Below are positions 52,142-61,041 of a stretch of DNA of 64,000 nucleotides, one piece after another. Below the pieces are notes generated by a model. The model was not told where the DNA came from. It made no database searches and saw only the letters and a list, made by a program, of their open reading frames with translations. Numbering within the stretch: position 1 is the stretch's first letter; the number at the start of each line of letters is the position of its first letter. The stretch covers positions 1 through 64,000 of the forward strand of contig CAJXLJ010000006.1 in assembly GCA_913055785.1 (NCBI GenBank). Reading direction: 5' to 3'. A program made the translations under genes and the position numbers. Origin of the DNA: an uncultured Parvularculaceae bacterium. Its GTDB lineage: Bacteria; Pseudomonadota; Alphaproteobacteria; Caulobacterales; Parvularculaceae.

Positions 52142-52879
52142 ATGTTGAACCGGATCTTCAGGAAAAACGGCTCAGGCGCCAGCGCGCCGGAAGGCAAGCG
52201 GCTCTATGCGGTCGGCGACATCCACGGCTGCGCCACCCTGCTTGACGATCTGGTCGAGATCATCGTCGAAGACGCTGAAGGTCTCGAGAACGCCTCGGTC
52301 GTCTTTCTCGGCGACTACATCGACCGCGGTCCGGACAGCAAAGGGGTGATCGACCGGCTGATCGCGTTCGGCAAGGCGCATCCGGCGACCGTCTTCCTCA
52401 AGGGCAATCACGAAGCAATCATGCTCGACTTCCTCCACGACCCGAACGAGATGCTGCACTGGCTGGACTGGGGCGGCGAGGAAACGCTTGAAAGTTACGG
52501 CCTTGAGAACATTCTTGGGCGGGACGGAGAAGACCTCGCCGAAGAGCTGGCGCAAAAAATGCCCGGCGCGCACCATAAATTCCTGGACTCCCTCGCGCTG
52601 ACGCATATCGAGGGCGATTATTTATTCGTTCATGCAGGCGTAAGGCCCGGCGTCGCGCTCGAAGACCAGCAGGAAGACGATCTCTTATGGATTCGCGGCC
52701 GCTTTCATAAGGCGAAAGCCGATGAGCGCCCGCCCTATACGGTGGTCCATGGTCATCAGCCGCTGAAATCCGCGCTGGACGCCGGCTGGCGCATAGACGT
52801 CGACACCGGCGCCTGCTGGTCGGGCCGGCTTACGGCCGTTGTGCTCGAAGGCGACAAGCGCCGGTTTGTCTCAACCTGA
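52142..52879 (+). CDS. Metallophosphoesterase, serine/threonine protein phosphatase type
   Basis: 245 aa. PPP-family motifs GDIHGC, FLGDYIDRGPDS and FLKGNHEAIM bind two metals; later His residues sit in VHAGVRPG and VVHGHQP. Resembles bacterial PrpA/PrpE and ApaH-like phosphatases, acting on phosphoproteins or dinucleotide tetraphosphates. Divergent from galE; ends 6 bp before the convergent methyltransferase. Confidence 0.93.
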   Translation: MLNRIFRKNGSGASAPEGKRLYAVGDIHGCATLLDDLVEIIVEDAEGLENASVVFLGDYIDRGPDSKGVIDRLIAFGKAHPATVFLKGNHEAIMLDFLHDPNEMLHWLDWGGEETLESYGLENILGRDGEDLAEELAQKMPGAHHKFLDSLALTHIEGDYLFVHAGVRPGVALEDQQEDDLLWIRGRFHKAKADERPPYTVVHGHQPLKSALDAGWRIDVDTGACWSGRLTAVVLEGDKRRFVST

Positions 52880-52885
52880 GAGGAG

Positions 52886-54235
52886 TCAGGCGGATTTCGC
52901 CGCCTCATTGTCCTTGTTTTCCGCAACAAGGCGCGGTCCGCCCGCCGCCGCAAGAATGGAGCGCAGGGTTTCAACGCCCGCGGCGCCGTCGCCGCCTGCG
53001 ATCGATTTGCCGTATTCTGTGGCGTAGTTCGCCGCGCTCACCACATGAGGCATGGGCGTGACGAATACCATTTTCGCCCCGAGCATGATCGTTTCGCGCC
53101 AGCGCTCCAGCGTCTCGCGCTTGTAACGGGCCTGGGCGATCAGATAGTCCGGCTCTGCGGCGCGGCTGTCGGTTTCGGAGATAATCGGCGGACCGTTCTT
53201 GCCGAGACGATCCTGTTCCCGGGCTTCGGCCGTATCGACCACTGCGGTGATGATTTTTTTCGCGCCCCCAGCCCAGCCGATCAGCGCTTCGGTTTGCGCG
53301 TCGGCGCCGAGAATATGCGCCGTCTCGCCGCGCTTTTCGATGTCTTTCAAAAGCGCGACAAACGACTCCTGTACGCTTTCAATGCGGCGCTCAAACGACT
53401 GGTAAGGCTGGATGGCGCGCATGGCGAGGGCGTTTTCTTCATCCCACAGCCGTGCGAGACGCTCGAACCACGGATCGAAGTCGAACTCGCTGTTTTCCTT
53501 GTGCGTAACGAACAACCGGATCGACCCGCCCTCTTTCGACGTAAGCGCGCCCTTGACGATTTTCATACCCGCGTCACGCACCATCCACTCGAGAACGCCG
53601 AGAGAGTAAACCGCCGCAACGCCGGCCTGCAGCACGTCAACCGCATTGCGCGCCAGCACGGACGGCGAATAAAGGGTTTCAAGTACGAAGATGCCGTCAT
53701 CCGTAAGCCGGGCTTTGGCGGCCGCCAGAAACGCCTTCGGATCGTCAATCTGTTCGAGTACGGAAACCGCCGTGATGATGTCGAATTTCTTCTCGCCGAA
53801 GGCGCTGTCGAGTTCCGCCGACGGAAACGCCGCTTTCGCCGTCCACGCCCATGAACCGATCTCTTCCACCAGTTCCGAAGGGTCGACGCCGTAACGATCA
53901 ACCCAGCGCGGGTAATAGGAAAGAAGCGCGCCGTCATTGCAGCCGATATCGAGCGCCGCGCAGTCGCGTCCGGAAATCAGCTCAAGGGCTTCGGTGGCCG
54001 CCGCGCGCAAATGCTCCCGATTGGAACTGTGACGGCCTGAAGGCGCAATATCGGCATGCGCGCCGTGCGCGCCCGCTTGCAGGAGGCCGCATGCGCGGGC
54101 ATGGCGCGACGGATCGCACAACACATAATCATCTGTATAATGACTGGATTTGCGCGCACGCCCGCCGATCTTCATCGAAAACGCCGGCGTCAGGGTTTTC
54201 GATCCGCAGGCCCTGCATTCGGTGATCTTTTTCAC
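52886..54235 (-). CDS. SAM-dependent methyltransferase, NovU/TylCIII-like
   Basis: 449 aa in the three-part layout of sugar C-methyltransferases: an N-terminal zinc-finger-like domain (CRACGS...CDPS...ACGLLQ), a central SAM-binding domain (ALDIGCNDGALLSYYPRW) and a C-terminal Rossmann-like domain (GAGKK-region ILGADAQTEALIGWAG). Such enzymes methylate nucleotide-bound deoxysugars. The sugar is unknown; proximity to galE and kdsB hints at envelope polysaccharide. Confidence 0.85.
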   Translation of the reverse strand: MKKITECRACGSKTLTPAFSMKIGGRARKSSHYTDDYVLCDPSRHARACGLLQAGAHGAHADIAPSGRHSSNREHLRAAATEALELISGRDCAALDIGCNDGALLSYYPRWVDRYGVDPSELVEEIGSWAWTAKAAFPSAELDSAFGEKKFDIITAVSVLEQIDDPKAFLAAAKARLTDDGIFVLETLYSPSVLARNAVDVLQAGVAAVYSLGVLEWMVRDAGMKIVKGALTSKEGGSIRLFVTHKENSEFDFDPWFERLARLWDEENALAMRAIQPYQSFERRIESVQESFVALLKDIEKRGETAHILGADAQTEALIGWAGGAKKIITAVVDTAEAREQDRLGKNGPPIISETDSRAAEPDYLIAQARYKRETLERWRETIMLGAKMVFVTPMPHVVSAANYATEYGKSIAGGDGAAGVETLRSILAAAGGPRLVAENKDNEAAKSA

Positions 54236-54378
54236 AGGCGTTCATCCTTTTTCGCGCGCTCAGCTATTGCGGCGAGCGTTGCAGGACAGCGTAAAAACAG
54301 CGTTAAGGCATTGATATCGCTTAATTTTGTATAGACGATACTAATCATGGTTAAGAAAGCGTAGCTTTCCCGAACCCC

Positions 54379-54404
54379 AGGCGCCGCGCGAAACGGCGCC
54401 TTTT
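54379..54404 (+). terminator. Weak hairpin AGGCGCCG / CGGCGCCT with short T run
   Basis: Stem 54379-54386 / 54394-54401 followed by TTT on the plus strand, where no gene ends nearby; it may act only as an RNA structure. Called with low confidence. Confidence 0.3.
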
Positions 54405-54438
54405 GGCAACCACTCTGAACGAAGGGTGAAGCTTTCGG

Positions 54439-55596
54439 TTACGCCGCGAGCCGGGCGATCAACTTGCGCAGGAATTCCGTACACTCGCGAATCTGGTCGA
54501 CAGCGATGAACTCATTCGGCTGGTGCGCCTGGTCTATGGAGCCCGGCCCGCAAATGACCGTCGAAAAGCCTGCTTCCTGAAACTGGCCGGCTTCTGCGGC
54601 GTAGGCCACAACGTCGGTGCTGTTATGGCCGGTGATCGCCTTGGCGAGGTCTGCCGCCGGATTGTCTTGATGGGGGGAAAGCGACGGCGCATTGGTCATC
54701 TGCTCGATGGTGACGCTGCAGCCGCCGGCCTTCGACCGCATCTCCGCTTCGACGCCCCGGGCGAAGTCCGTGAACTCCCCGATGATGTCTTCGCGGGAAT
54801 CGCCTGGCACCACGCGCAGATCCCAGTCGAACACCGCTTCGCCGGCCATGATGTTGAGCTGCGTGCCGCCATGAACGACATTGACGGTCATGGTCGAGTA
54901 TGGCGGATCGAAAGGCGATTCAGGATCAGCCTCTCTCGCCCGCGCCGCCCGCATGTCGGCGATTTTCGAAATCATTTTCGCCGCCGCCTCGACCGCCGAA
55001 ACGCCGCGGTCGGTCTGGCTCGAATGGGTCGTGAAGCCCTTCACCGTCACCCGGAAGGAGGCGATCCCCTTGTGGCCGTCGATCACCCGCATCATCGTCG
55101 GCTCGCCGACAATGACGGCGGAGGGCGCGGGAACCTTGCCGGCGATTTCCGCAATCATGCTGGGCGCGCCGAGGCAACCGATCTCCTCATCATAGGAAAG
55201 CGCAAAGATAAGCGGCCGCTTGAGGCCGGCGGCGAGCATTTCCGGAACCAGCGACAGACCGATCGCGGAAAAGCTTTTCATGTCCGAAACGCCGCGCCCG
55301 TAGAGCTTTCCTTCCTGCTCCTCCACAGTCCACGGATCGGTCTTCCAGTCCTGGCCTTCCACCGGCACGACATCCGTATGGCCGGAAAGCACGACGCCGC
55401 CTTCGGTCCTGGGACCGACAATCGCATAGAGATTGGACTTCGTGCCGTCCTCATTTTCCACCCGGAAGGTCTCAACGCCGAGGCCATGCAGATAGGTTTC
55501 TACATCCTCGATCAGCGCCAGATTGGAACGCGAAGAGGTCGTATCAAAAGCGACGAGGCGGGAAATCCAGTCGAGCTGGCTTTGTATGTCTGTCAT
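54439..55596 (-). CDS. argE: Acetylornithine deacetylase (M20 peptidase family)
   Basis: 385 aa. Metal-site motifs SGHTDVVPV, YGRGVSDMKSF and ALSYDEEIGCLG (catalytic Glu) are present, and the dimerisation domain lies in the middle. ArgE removes the acetyl group of N-acetylornithine in arginine synthesis; related M20 deacylases cannot be fully excluded. ATG 55596 fits the family start; upstream basic residues discarded. Confidence 0.92.
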   Translation of the reverse strand: MTDIQSQLDWISRLVAFDTTSSRSNLALIEDVETYLHGLGVETFRVENEDGTKSNLYAIVGPRTEGGVVLSGHTDVVPVEGQDWKTDPWTVEEQEGKLYGRGVSDMKSFSAIGLSLVPEMLAAGLKRPLIFALSYDEEIGCLGAPSMIAEIAGKVPAPSAVIVGEPTMMRVIDGHKGIASFRVTVKGFTTHSSQTDRGVSAVEAAAKMISKIADMRAARAREADPESPFDPPYSTMTVNVVHGGTQLNIMAGEAVFDWDLRVVPGDSREDIIGEFTDFARGVEAEMRSKAGGCSVTIEQMTNAPSLSPHQDNPAADLAKAITGHNSTDVVAYAAEAGQFQEAGFSTVICGPGSIDQAHQPNEFIAVDQIRECTEFLRKLIARLAA

Positions 55597-55690
55597 GAGC
55601 GTTAGCTTGGCCGCCCGCGCGCGGCGGCGCAATATCTTTCGTGAGCCTTATGCCGGCGTCGCCTTTAGCCCGGGAAGACAGGCGCTCCGA

Positions 55691-56332
55691 CTATTTCGTC
55701 AGGCGCTGCGAGATCGCCGCGCTGACGGCGCGGCTCGCCTCATGACCGCTGCGAGCAAGATGCTCGGCGACGCTGCGCGCATCGGCTTCAGGAAAATCCT
55801 GATGAAGCTTCGATATCGCCTCGATGCGGCTGACCTCGATTTCAAAGGCGCGCAGCCGGGGACGGAGACGCTCTACATAGTCATCCGTAACGCCTTCGAT
55901 CGACCAGGCGGGCTTTTCTGAAAGCCCCTGAAACCGCGCTTCCGCAGCTGCGGCGAGATCGTTGATCAGCGTGTCGAAGAAGGCGCGGTCCTCACGAACG
56001 CGAACCCGTCCCCAGACATGAACGGCCGTGTAGTCCCAGGTGCCGGCATGGTCCTGCGCCGTGCGCCAGTTGGGCGACACATAGCTGTCCGGCCCCGAAA
56101 AGGCGACCAATGCCTCTGCGTCATCCAACGCGTTGCATTGCGGATTAGCGGCGTTCATATGCGCGCGGAGACGGCGGACCTCGCCGGCTTCTACATCGAC
56201 GGCGAAAGGAAGTCGCGTTACGCGCAGGCCGCCTTCACCGCCCGTGATGAAATGCGCGAATGGACAGGCGCGTAAAAGCCCCTCGATCTTCGCCCGATCG
56301 TGCTCGTGATGCGGCCGCGGCGGATACGCCAT
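55691..56332 (-). CDS. FMN-binding negative transcriptional regulator family protein (PaiB-like)
   Basis: 213 aa. PaiB markers: MAYPPRPHHEHDRAKIEGLL, PFAHFIT and the VHVWGRVRVREDRAFFDTLINDLAAAAEA region typical of the FMN split-barrel. Named for Bacillus PaiB; a direct regulatory role is not established outside it. ATG 56332 follows a short upstream frame. It ends 13 bp after the homocysteine methyltransferase. Confidence 0.88.
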   Translation of the reverse strand: MAYPPRPHHEHDRAKIEGLLRACPFAHFITGGEGGLRVTRLPFAVDVEAGEVRRLRAHMNAANPQCNALDDAEALVAFSGPDSYVSPNWRTAQDHAGTWDYTAVHVWGRVRVREDRAFFDTLINDLAAAAEARFQGLSEKPAWSIEGVTDDYVERLRPRLRAFEIEVSRIEAISKLHQDFPEADARSVAEHLARSGHEASRAVSAAISQRLTK

Positions 56333-56345
56333 CTTTGATCCTTGT

Positions 56346-57419
56346 TCAGCCCGCCAGTTTGAACGGCTCAAGTCCGGAAAGCTTCATTTCGGTCTCGAGT
56401 TCAGGGATTTCCCGCGGCTGGACGCCCTTCACCGCCTCGGCGAAGGCGCGAATGTGGTCCGGCGTCGTGCCGCAACAACCGCCGACAATGTTCAAGAGCC
56501 CGCTTTCCGCCCACTCTTTGAGGTGTTTGGTCATGGACGACGGGGTTTCATCGTAATCACCGAAAGCATTAGGCAGCCCCGCATTCGGATAGGCGGAAAC
56601 ATAGGCGTCCGCAACGCGCGACAGCTCGGCCACATAAGGGCGCATGAGGTCCGGCCCCAGAGCGCAGTTGACGCCGACCGAGAGCGGCCGCGCGTGACGC
56701 ACCGCGTTCCAGAACGCTTCCGGCGTCTGGCCGGAAAGCGTGCGGCCCGACTGGTCGGTGATCGTCACCGAAAGCATAATTGGAACTTCAAAGCCAAGCG
56801 TGTCGAACAGCGCCTTGACGGCGAAGATCGCCGCCTTGGCGTTCAGTGTATCGAAGATCGTCTCGATCAGGATCGCATCCGCGCCGCCCTCAAGGAGGCC
56901 TCTCGCCGCCTCGCCATAGGAGTCGGCGAGCGTGTCGAAATCCGTATTGCGCTTGCCGGGGTCGTTGACGTCCGGGGAGATTGAGGCGGTCCGGTTGGTC
57001 GGCCCGATGGCGCCGGCGACAAAACGGGTGCGCCCGTCTTTCGCGGCTGCGTCCGCCGCCTCCCGGGCGATCCGCGCGCCCTCGCGGTTCAGTTCGAAAG
57101 CGAGGTCTTCCATGCCGTAATCGGCCTGCGCGATGGTGGTCGAGGAAAAGGTGTTGGTCTCGATGATGTCGGCGCCGGCGGCGAGATAGGCGTCATGCAT
57201 GTCGCGCACGATCTCGGGGCGAGACAGGATCAGGATGTCGTTATTGCCTTTGATGTCGCTCGCCCAGCCCGCAAAGCGGTCGCCGCGATAACCCGCCTCA
57301 TCGAGTTCGAAGCGCTGGATAAACGTGCCGGCGGCGCCGTCGAGCACGAGAATTCGTTTCTTGAGGGTTTCTTTCAGCGCGTCGATGCGCGCTTGTCTTC
57401 CGGGATATGAATCGCTCAT
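56346..57419 (-). CDS. Stand-alone homocysteine S-methyltransferase (MetH N-terminal module)
   Basis: 357 aa, corresponding only to the homocysteine-binding barrel of MetH. Zinc ligands are visible: Cys in GVNCALGP and the CC of [12 protein letters not shown], with the start [24 protein letters not shown] typical of cobalamin-dependent MetH. The pterin, cobalamin and activation modules are absent, so a partner gene must exist outside the window. A large inverted repeat 12-41 bp upstream suggests control by a methionine-cycle repressor. Confidence 0.92.
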   Translation of the reverse strand: MSDSYPGRQARIDALKETLKKRILVLDGAAGTFIQRFELDEAGYRGDRFAGWASDIKGNNDILILSRPEIVRDMHDAYLAAGADIIETNTFSSTTIAQADYGMEDLAFELNREGARIAREAADAAAKDGRTRFVAGAIGPTNRTASISPDVNDPGKRNTDFDTLADSYGEAARGLLEGGADAILIETIFDTLNAKAAIFAVKALFDTLGFEVPIMLSVTITDQSGRTLSGQTPEAFWNAVRHARPLSVGVNCALGPDLMRPYVAELSRVADAYVSAYPNAGLPNAFGDYDETPSSMTKHLKEWAESGLLNIVGGCCGTTPDHIRAFAEAVKGVQPREIPELETEMKLSGLEPFKLAG

Positions 57420-57430
57420 GGCAGCCTCCG

Positions 57431-57460
57431 AAATCATATAAAGATTTCTTTATATGATTT
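57431..57460. promoter_or_regulatory. Perfect 14+14 bp inverted repeat upstream of the methyltransferase
   Basis: Arms AAATCATATAAAGA (57431-57444) and TCTTTATATGATTT (57447-57460), 2-bp spacer, 12 bp before the gene. The ATATAAAGA / TCTTTATAT core is like sites of ArsR-type (SahR-like) regulators of methionine genes in Proteobacteria. A third half-site TTTATAAAGA is at 57471-57480. Confidence 0.8.
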
Positions 57461-57504
57461 GCAAGCGCCGTTTATAAAGAGCCTTAGATAATTGAAATAT
57501 AATA

Positions 57505-57538
57505 TAAAATGGATGTCCCGGCGCGAGGCCGGGACATC
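57505..57538 (-). terminator. Rho-independent terminator of the H1-like gene
   Basis: Stem GATGTCCCGGC (57512-57522) / GCCGGGACATC (57528-57538) with a 5-base loop; on the minus strand it is followed by ATTTTATATTATATTT. Confidence 0.85.
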
Positions 57539-57560
57539 AACCATTTTTCGGTTTGACCGG

Positions 57561-57824
57561 TTAGGCCGCTTTTTTGCGGCGAACCGTCTTCCGCTTGGCG
57601 GTGGTTTTCTTGGCCGCAGGCTTTTTCGCCACCGTCTTTTTCGCCGCTTTTTTCTTGGCGGGCGCTTTGACGACTTTGAGTTTCGCTTTTCTGACCGTTT
57701 TCTTTTTCGCCGTCGTTGCGGCTTTTGCTTTCCCCTTCACGGCCGTTTTTTTCTTGGCGGCGGTTTTGCGTTTCGCCGTCGTTTTCTTCGCCGCCGGCTT
57801 GGCGGCCTTCGTGGATTTTCTCAT
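57561..57824 (-). CDS. Histone H1-like lysine/alanine-rich DNA-binding protein
   Basis: 87 aa from ATG 57824 (MRKSTKAAKPAAKKTT). Almost only Lys, Ala, Thr, Val and Arg in repeating KKTT/AAKK blocks, like the C-terminal tail of eukaryotic H1 and the HC2/AlgP type proteins of bacteria. It would coat DNA non-specifically, probably in the nucleoid. It is repeat-rich, so its length varies easily by slippage. Followed by a clear terminator. Confidence 0.85.
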   Translation of the reverse strand: MRKSTKAAKPAAKKTTAKRKTAAKKKTAVKGKAKAATTAKKKTVRKAKLKVVKAPAKKKAAKKTVAKKPAAKKTTAKRKTVRRKKAA

Positions 57825-57916
57825 TTTCTGAGCTTCCCCTGATACGCTGACCAATTGCCAGCATTTCGCCCTTATGCTGACGTGCGTTAACGAACAATAA
57901 AAAAATGCAATTCGCC

Positions 57917-58846
57917 CTAGTCAATGCTGCGGGCGTTTATCCGCTCATCCCAATACGGATTGTTGTGAAAACGCTCGACAAGAGCGTCTATGAAGACGCG
58001 AACCCGTTGCGACAGGCGCCGGGTCGGCGGGTAAAGCACAAAGAGGTTCGCCGGCGCCCAGGCGAAATTGCAAAGCGCCGGCTGCAGGGCGCCCGCCTCG
58101 ACCGGCTCGACGAGAAAGAAGGTCGGCTCGATCAAATACCCATGCCCATCGATGGCCATATCGGTGAGGAAGTCCCCATTATTAGCTAACATCTTGATGG
58201 TCGCGGTCAGCGACCCGGCCTCGCCGCCGGGTCCCCAGTAAGGAACGATTTCGGGCCTCGCGATATTTGAATAGCGAATGCAGGGGAGCTTCTCGAGGTC
58301 CCGCGGATGCGCCGGCGCGCCGTACTCTTTCCAGAAAGCCGGCGCCGCCGCGACAACCTGGCGGACCGGGCAGAGCTTGCGGGCGATGAGGCTTGAATCG
58401 GCGAGCGCCCCGATCCGCACCGCGACGTCAAACCCCTCCTCGATGAGGTCGACCTTGCGGTCCGAAAAATCGATTTCGAGATCGAGGCCGGGATGTGCGT
58501 CGATAAATTTCGAGAGCACCGGCTGGAGGTGCTTGAGTCCGAAAGAGAGGGGCGCGGCGATCTTCAGCTTGCCGATGAGTTCGGTCATGCCGGCGCTCGC
58601 CTCGGCCTCCGCTTCTTCAAGATCGTCCAGCAGCGCAGAGGCGCGGCTCAGAAAATTCGAACCGGCTTCCGTCAAGGTCACGCGCCTTGTCGTGCGATTG
58701 AAAAGCTGCACGCCAAGACGCGCTTCGAGATCGGCAAGGCGACGGCTGACGGCGGATTTCGCCACATTAAGCCGCTCGGCGGCGGCGCTGATCGAGCCGC
58801 TGCGGGCGATCTGAACGAAGGCGTCGAGTTCGGAAAAACGGTCCAT
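57917..58846 (-). CDS. LysR family transcriptional regulator
   Basis: 309 aa. N-terminal winged HTH (FVQIARSGSISAAAERLNVAKSAVSRRLADLEARLGVQLFNRTTRRVTLTEAG) and a LysR substrate domain. Divergent from the doxX-azoreductase pair, a frequent arrangement, so it most likely controls these genes in response to a quinone or electrophile. Its ATG lies within the inverted repeat at 58845-58867, consistent with autoregulation. Confidence 0.95.
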   Translation of the reverse strand: MDRFSELDAFVQIARSGSISAAAERLNVAKSAVSRRLADLEARLGVQLFNRTTRRVTLTEAGSNFLSRASALLDDLEEAEAEASAGMTELIGKLKIAAPLSFGLKHLQPVLSKFIDAHPGLDLEIDFSDRKVDLIEEGFDVAVRIGALADSSLIARKLCPVRQVVAAAPAFWKEYGAPAHPRDLEKLPCIRYSNIARPEIVPYWGPGGEAGSLTATIKMLANNGDFLTDMAIDGHGYLIEPTFFLVEPVEAGALQPALCNFAWAPANLFVLYPPTRRLSQRVRVFIDALVERFHNNPYWDERINARSID

Positions 58847-58867
58847 TGTTCTATTCTATAGAACAAT
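58845..58867. promoter_or_regulatory. Inverted repeat at the LysR start (ATTGTTCTA / TAGAACAAT)
   Basis: Arms 58845-58853 and 58859-58867, 5-bp spacer, overlapping the LysR start codon and pointing to the divergent doxX gene. Fits a LysR-type binding box. Confidence 0.65.
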
Positions 58868-58969
58868 CATTTCTAAATATCCAAGCTTGTCATTTTTTTA
58901 AGAACAAATAGCTTCTCCGCGTCGGCGTGATCCCTCACGCCCCCGGTTTCAACAAGACGGAGAAATGAG

Positions 58970-59350
58970 ATGACTGCTCTTTCACCCTACGCCGCCGCGG
59001 CCGGCCGCACCCTCCTCGCCAGCCTGTTTTTGTTTTCCGGCGTCACAAAGCTCGGCGCCTATGAAGCGACGCAAGGATATATGGAGGCGTCCGGCGCGCC
59101 CGGCGCGCTTCTGCCGCTCGTAATCGGCCTCGAGATCCTCGTACCGCTTGCGATCATCACGGGGTATTACGCGCGCTTCGCCGCCTTCCTGCTCGCGGGA
59201 TTTTCGATCCTCGCAGCGGCGGTTTTTCATTTCGATTTCACCGACCAGATCCAGTCGGTGATGTTCCTGAAAAACATCTCGATCGCCGGCGGGCTGTTGC
59301 TGCTCGTCGCCAATGGCCCCGGCGCCCTCAGCCTCACCCCGAACCGCTAA
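58970..59350 (+). CDS. DoxX family membrane protein
   Basis: 126 aa, four TM helices, starting with GRTLLASLFLFSGVTKLGAYE, the DoxX signature. These proteins accompany quinone- or thiol-related redox functions; the exact role is unknown. GGAG precedes ATG 58970. Followed 21 bp later by the azoreductase. Confidence 0.92.
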   Translation: MTALSPYAAAAGRTLLASLFLFSGVTKLGAYEATQGYMEASGAPGALLPLVIGLEILVPLAIITGYYARFAAFLLAGFSILAAAVFHFDFTDQIQSVMFLKNISIAGGLLLLVANGPGALSLTPNR

Positions 59351-59371
59351 TCCGAACCAAGGAGACTCATC

Positions 59372-60004
59372 ATGACCGAAGCACCGCTCAATGTTCTTGT
59401 CGTTAGCGCCAGCGGCCGCCGAGCAGGCTCCGTCAGCCGCAATTTGACGTCAGACCTCGTCGCCGCCCTTGCCGATAAAGGCCGCAAACTGACCATCGTC
59501 GAACGCGATCTTGCTGAAGGCGCGCCGTTTGTCGATGAGGACTGGATCGGCGCCAACTTTACGCCGCCAGAAAACCGCAGCGCCGACCAGTCGGCGACCC
59601 TTTCCTATTCAGACGGCCTTGTCGACGAGCTGAAAGCCGCCGACCTGATCGTCATCGCAACGCCGGTCTACAATTTCGGGATCCCTGCGTCTCTCAAGGC
59701 CTGGATCGACCAGGTCGCCCGCGCGCGGGTGACATTCAAATACACCGAGAACGGACCGGTCGGTCTCCTTGAAAACAAGCGTGCGATTATCGTCGCCGCA
59801 TCAGGCGGAACGGAAGTCGGCTCGGCGATTGATTTCGCAACGCCCTATCTGCGCCACATCCTCAGCTTCATCGGCGTCACCGACGTCGACATCGTCGCTG
59901 CGGACCGGCTGATGATGGATGCGGAAACGTCCCTCGCAAGGGCTCAGAAACAGATCAGCGCGGCGGTTCAGAAGACTGCGGGATTCGCCCGGCGTGCGGC
60001 TTAA
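59372..60004 (+). CDS. azoR: FMN-dependent NADH-azoreductase / quinone reductase
   Basis: 210-aa flavodoxin-fold oxidoreductase: VSASGRRAGSVSRNLT near the N-terminus, then PVYNFGIPASLKAWIDQVARARVTFKYTENGPVGLL, the FMN-binding stretch of AzoR. It reduces quinones or azo dyes with NADH. Probably induced with doxX through the LysR gene. Ends at a bidirectional terminator. Confidence 0.94.
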   Translation: MTEAPLNVLVVSASGRRAGSVSRNLTSDLVAALADKGRKLTIVERDLAEGAPFVDEDWIGANFTPPENRSADQSATLSYSDGLVDELKAADLIVIATPVYNFGIPASLKAWIDQVARARVTFKYTENGPVGLLENKRAIIVAASGGTEVGSAIDFATPYLRHILSFIGVTDVDIVAADRLMMDAETSLARAQKQISAAVQKTAGFARRAA

Positions 60005-60024
60005 ACGCCTAGCGGCGCGCAAAA

Positions 60025-60053
60025 AAAACCCCGCCCTCAACAGGCGGGGTTTT
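60025..60053. terminator. Bidirectional rho-independent terminator
   Basis: Stem AAAACCCCGCC (60025-60035) / GGCGGGGTTTT (60043-60053) with an A run before and T run after; placed between the convergent azoreductase and FKBP genes. Confidence 0.88.
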
Positions 60054-60072
60054 CCCTTGAGGCTGTCGCCCG

Positions 60073-61041
60073 CTACTTCACTTCAATGAGTTCGACCTCG
60101 AAGATCAGCGCTTCGTTCGGACCGATCGGACCGCTGCCGGTCTCGCCATAAGCAAGAGCGGGCGGAATAAAGAAACGGTATTTGTCGCCGACGCTCATCA
60201 ACTGAACGCCTTCCGTCCAGCCGGCGATCACACGGTTCAGCGGAAACTCAATCGGCTGGCCGCGTTTAAACGAAGAGTCGAATTCCGTGCCATTGATCAG
60301 CGTCCCCTGATAGTGAACCTTGACGACATTGGTCGCTTCCGGGCTGGCGCCGCCTTTGGCGCCTTTCGAAATCACTTCGTATTGCAGGCCGGAAGCGGTG
60401 GTTTTGACGCCTTCCTTGTTGGCGTTCTCCGCCAGGAACGCGTTTGCCGCCTCCAGATTGCGTTCCGGATTATCGACCTTGATCAGTTCAACATCGAAGA
60501 TCAGCGCTTCGTTCGGACCAATCGGCCCGCCCGGCGTACCGGTCTCGCCATAGGCGAGTTCAGACGGAACAAAGAAACGGTATTTGTCGCCTTCGCTCAT
60601 CAACTGAACGCCTTCCGTCCAGCCGGGGATCACCCTGTTGAGTTGAAACTTCGCCGCCGCGCCATGGGCGCGCGAGGAATCGAATTCGAGACCGTCCTTC
60701 AGCGTGCCGACATATTCAACAACGACAACATCGGTCGAGACCGGCGAAGCGCCGTCTTCCGGCCCCTCTTCCAGCACCATGTATTGAAGGCCGCTATCAG
60801 TAACTTTCACCCCTTCGCGCTTGGCGTTTTCCTTCAGGAATTTCTTCGAAGCGCTTTTGTTTTTCGACGCCAGCTTCGCCATCTGCGCAGGGTCGTGTTT
60901 CGGCAGCGGAATTGTCTCTACCTGCTGCGCACCGTCGGCGGCGTCCGGTGTTGAACTCGCGCTCGGTGACCCGCAAGCGGCGGCGGCGAAAGCGAATGCG
61001 CCCGCGCCAATCATCCATATTGTTCGCAAAATACTCTCCAT
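60073..61041 (-). CDS. Lipoprotein with two tandem FKBP peptidyl-prolyl isomerase domains
   Basis: 322 aa. Lipoprotein signal AFAFAAAAC; a short linker, then two FKBP domains of about 110 residues. Each has DSGLQY or TASGLQY, VEYVGTLKDGLEFDSS or VHYQGTLINGTEFDSS, VIPGWTEGVQLMSEGDKYRFFVP or VIAGWTEGVQLMSVGDKYRFFIP, and PNEALIF. Both active sites look intact, so this is an internal duplication. Likely a periplasmic or outer-membrane folding helper. Start at ATG 61041; the upstream frame lacks the signal. Confidence 0.92.
   Translation of the reverse strand: MESILRTIWMIGAGAFAFAAAACGSPSASSTPDAADGAQQVETIPLPKHDPAQMAKLASKNKSASKKFLKENAKREGVKVTDSGLQYMVLEEGPEDGASPVSTDVVVVEYVGTLKDGLEFDSSRAHGAAAKFQLNRVIPGWTEGVQLMSEGDKYRFFVPSELAYGETGTPGGPIGPNEALIFDVELIKVDNPERNLEAANAFLAENANKEGVKTTASGLQYEVISKGAKGGASPEATNVVKVHYQGTLINGTEFDSSFKRGQPIEFPLNRVIAGWTEGVQLMSVGDKYRFFIPPALAYGETGSGPIGPNEALIFEVELIEVK

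Noticed and set aside
54523-55605. Long plus-strand frame opposite argE
   Set aside because: Antisense shadow; argE motifs on the minus strand are unambiguous.
57492-57842. Plus-strand frame rich in Phe, Arg and Gly opposite the H1-like gene
   Set aside because: Mirror of the Lys/Ala repeats; the minus strand has the terminator and start.
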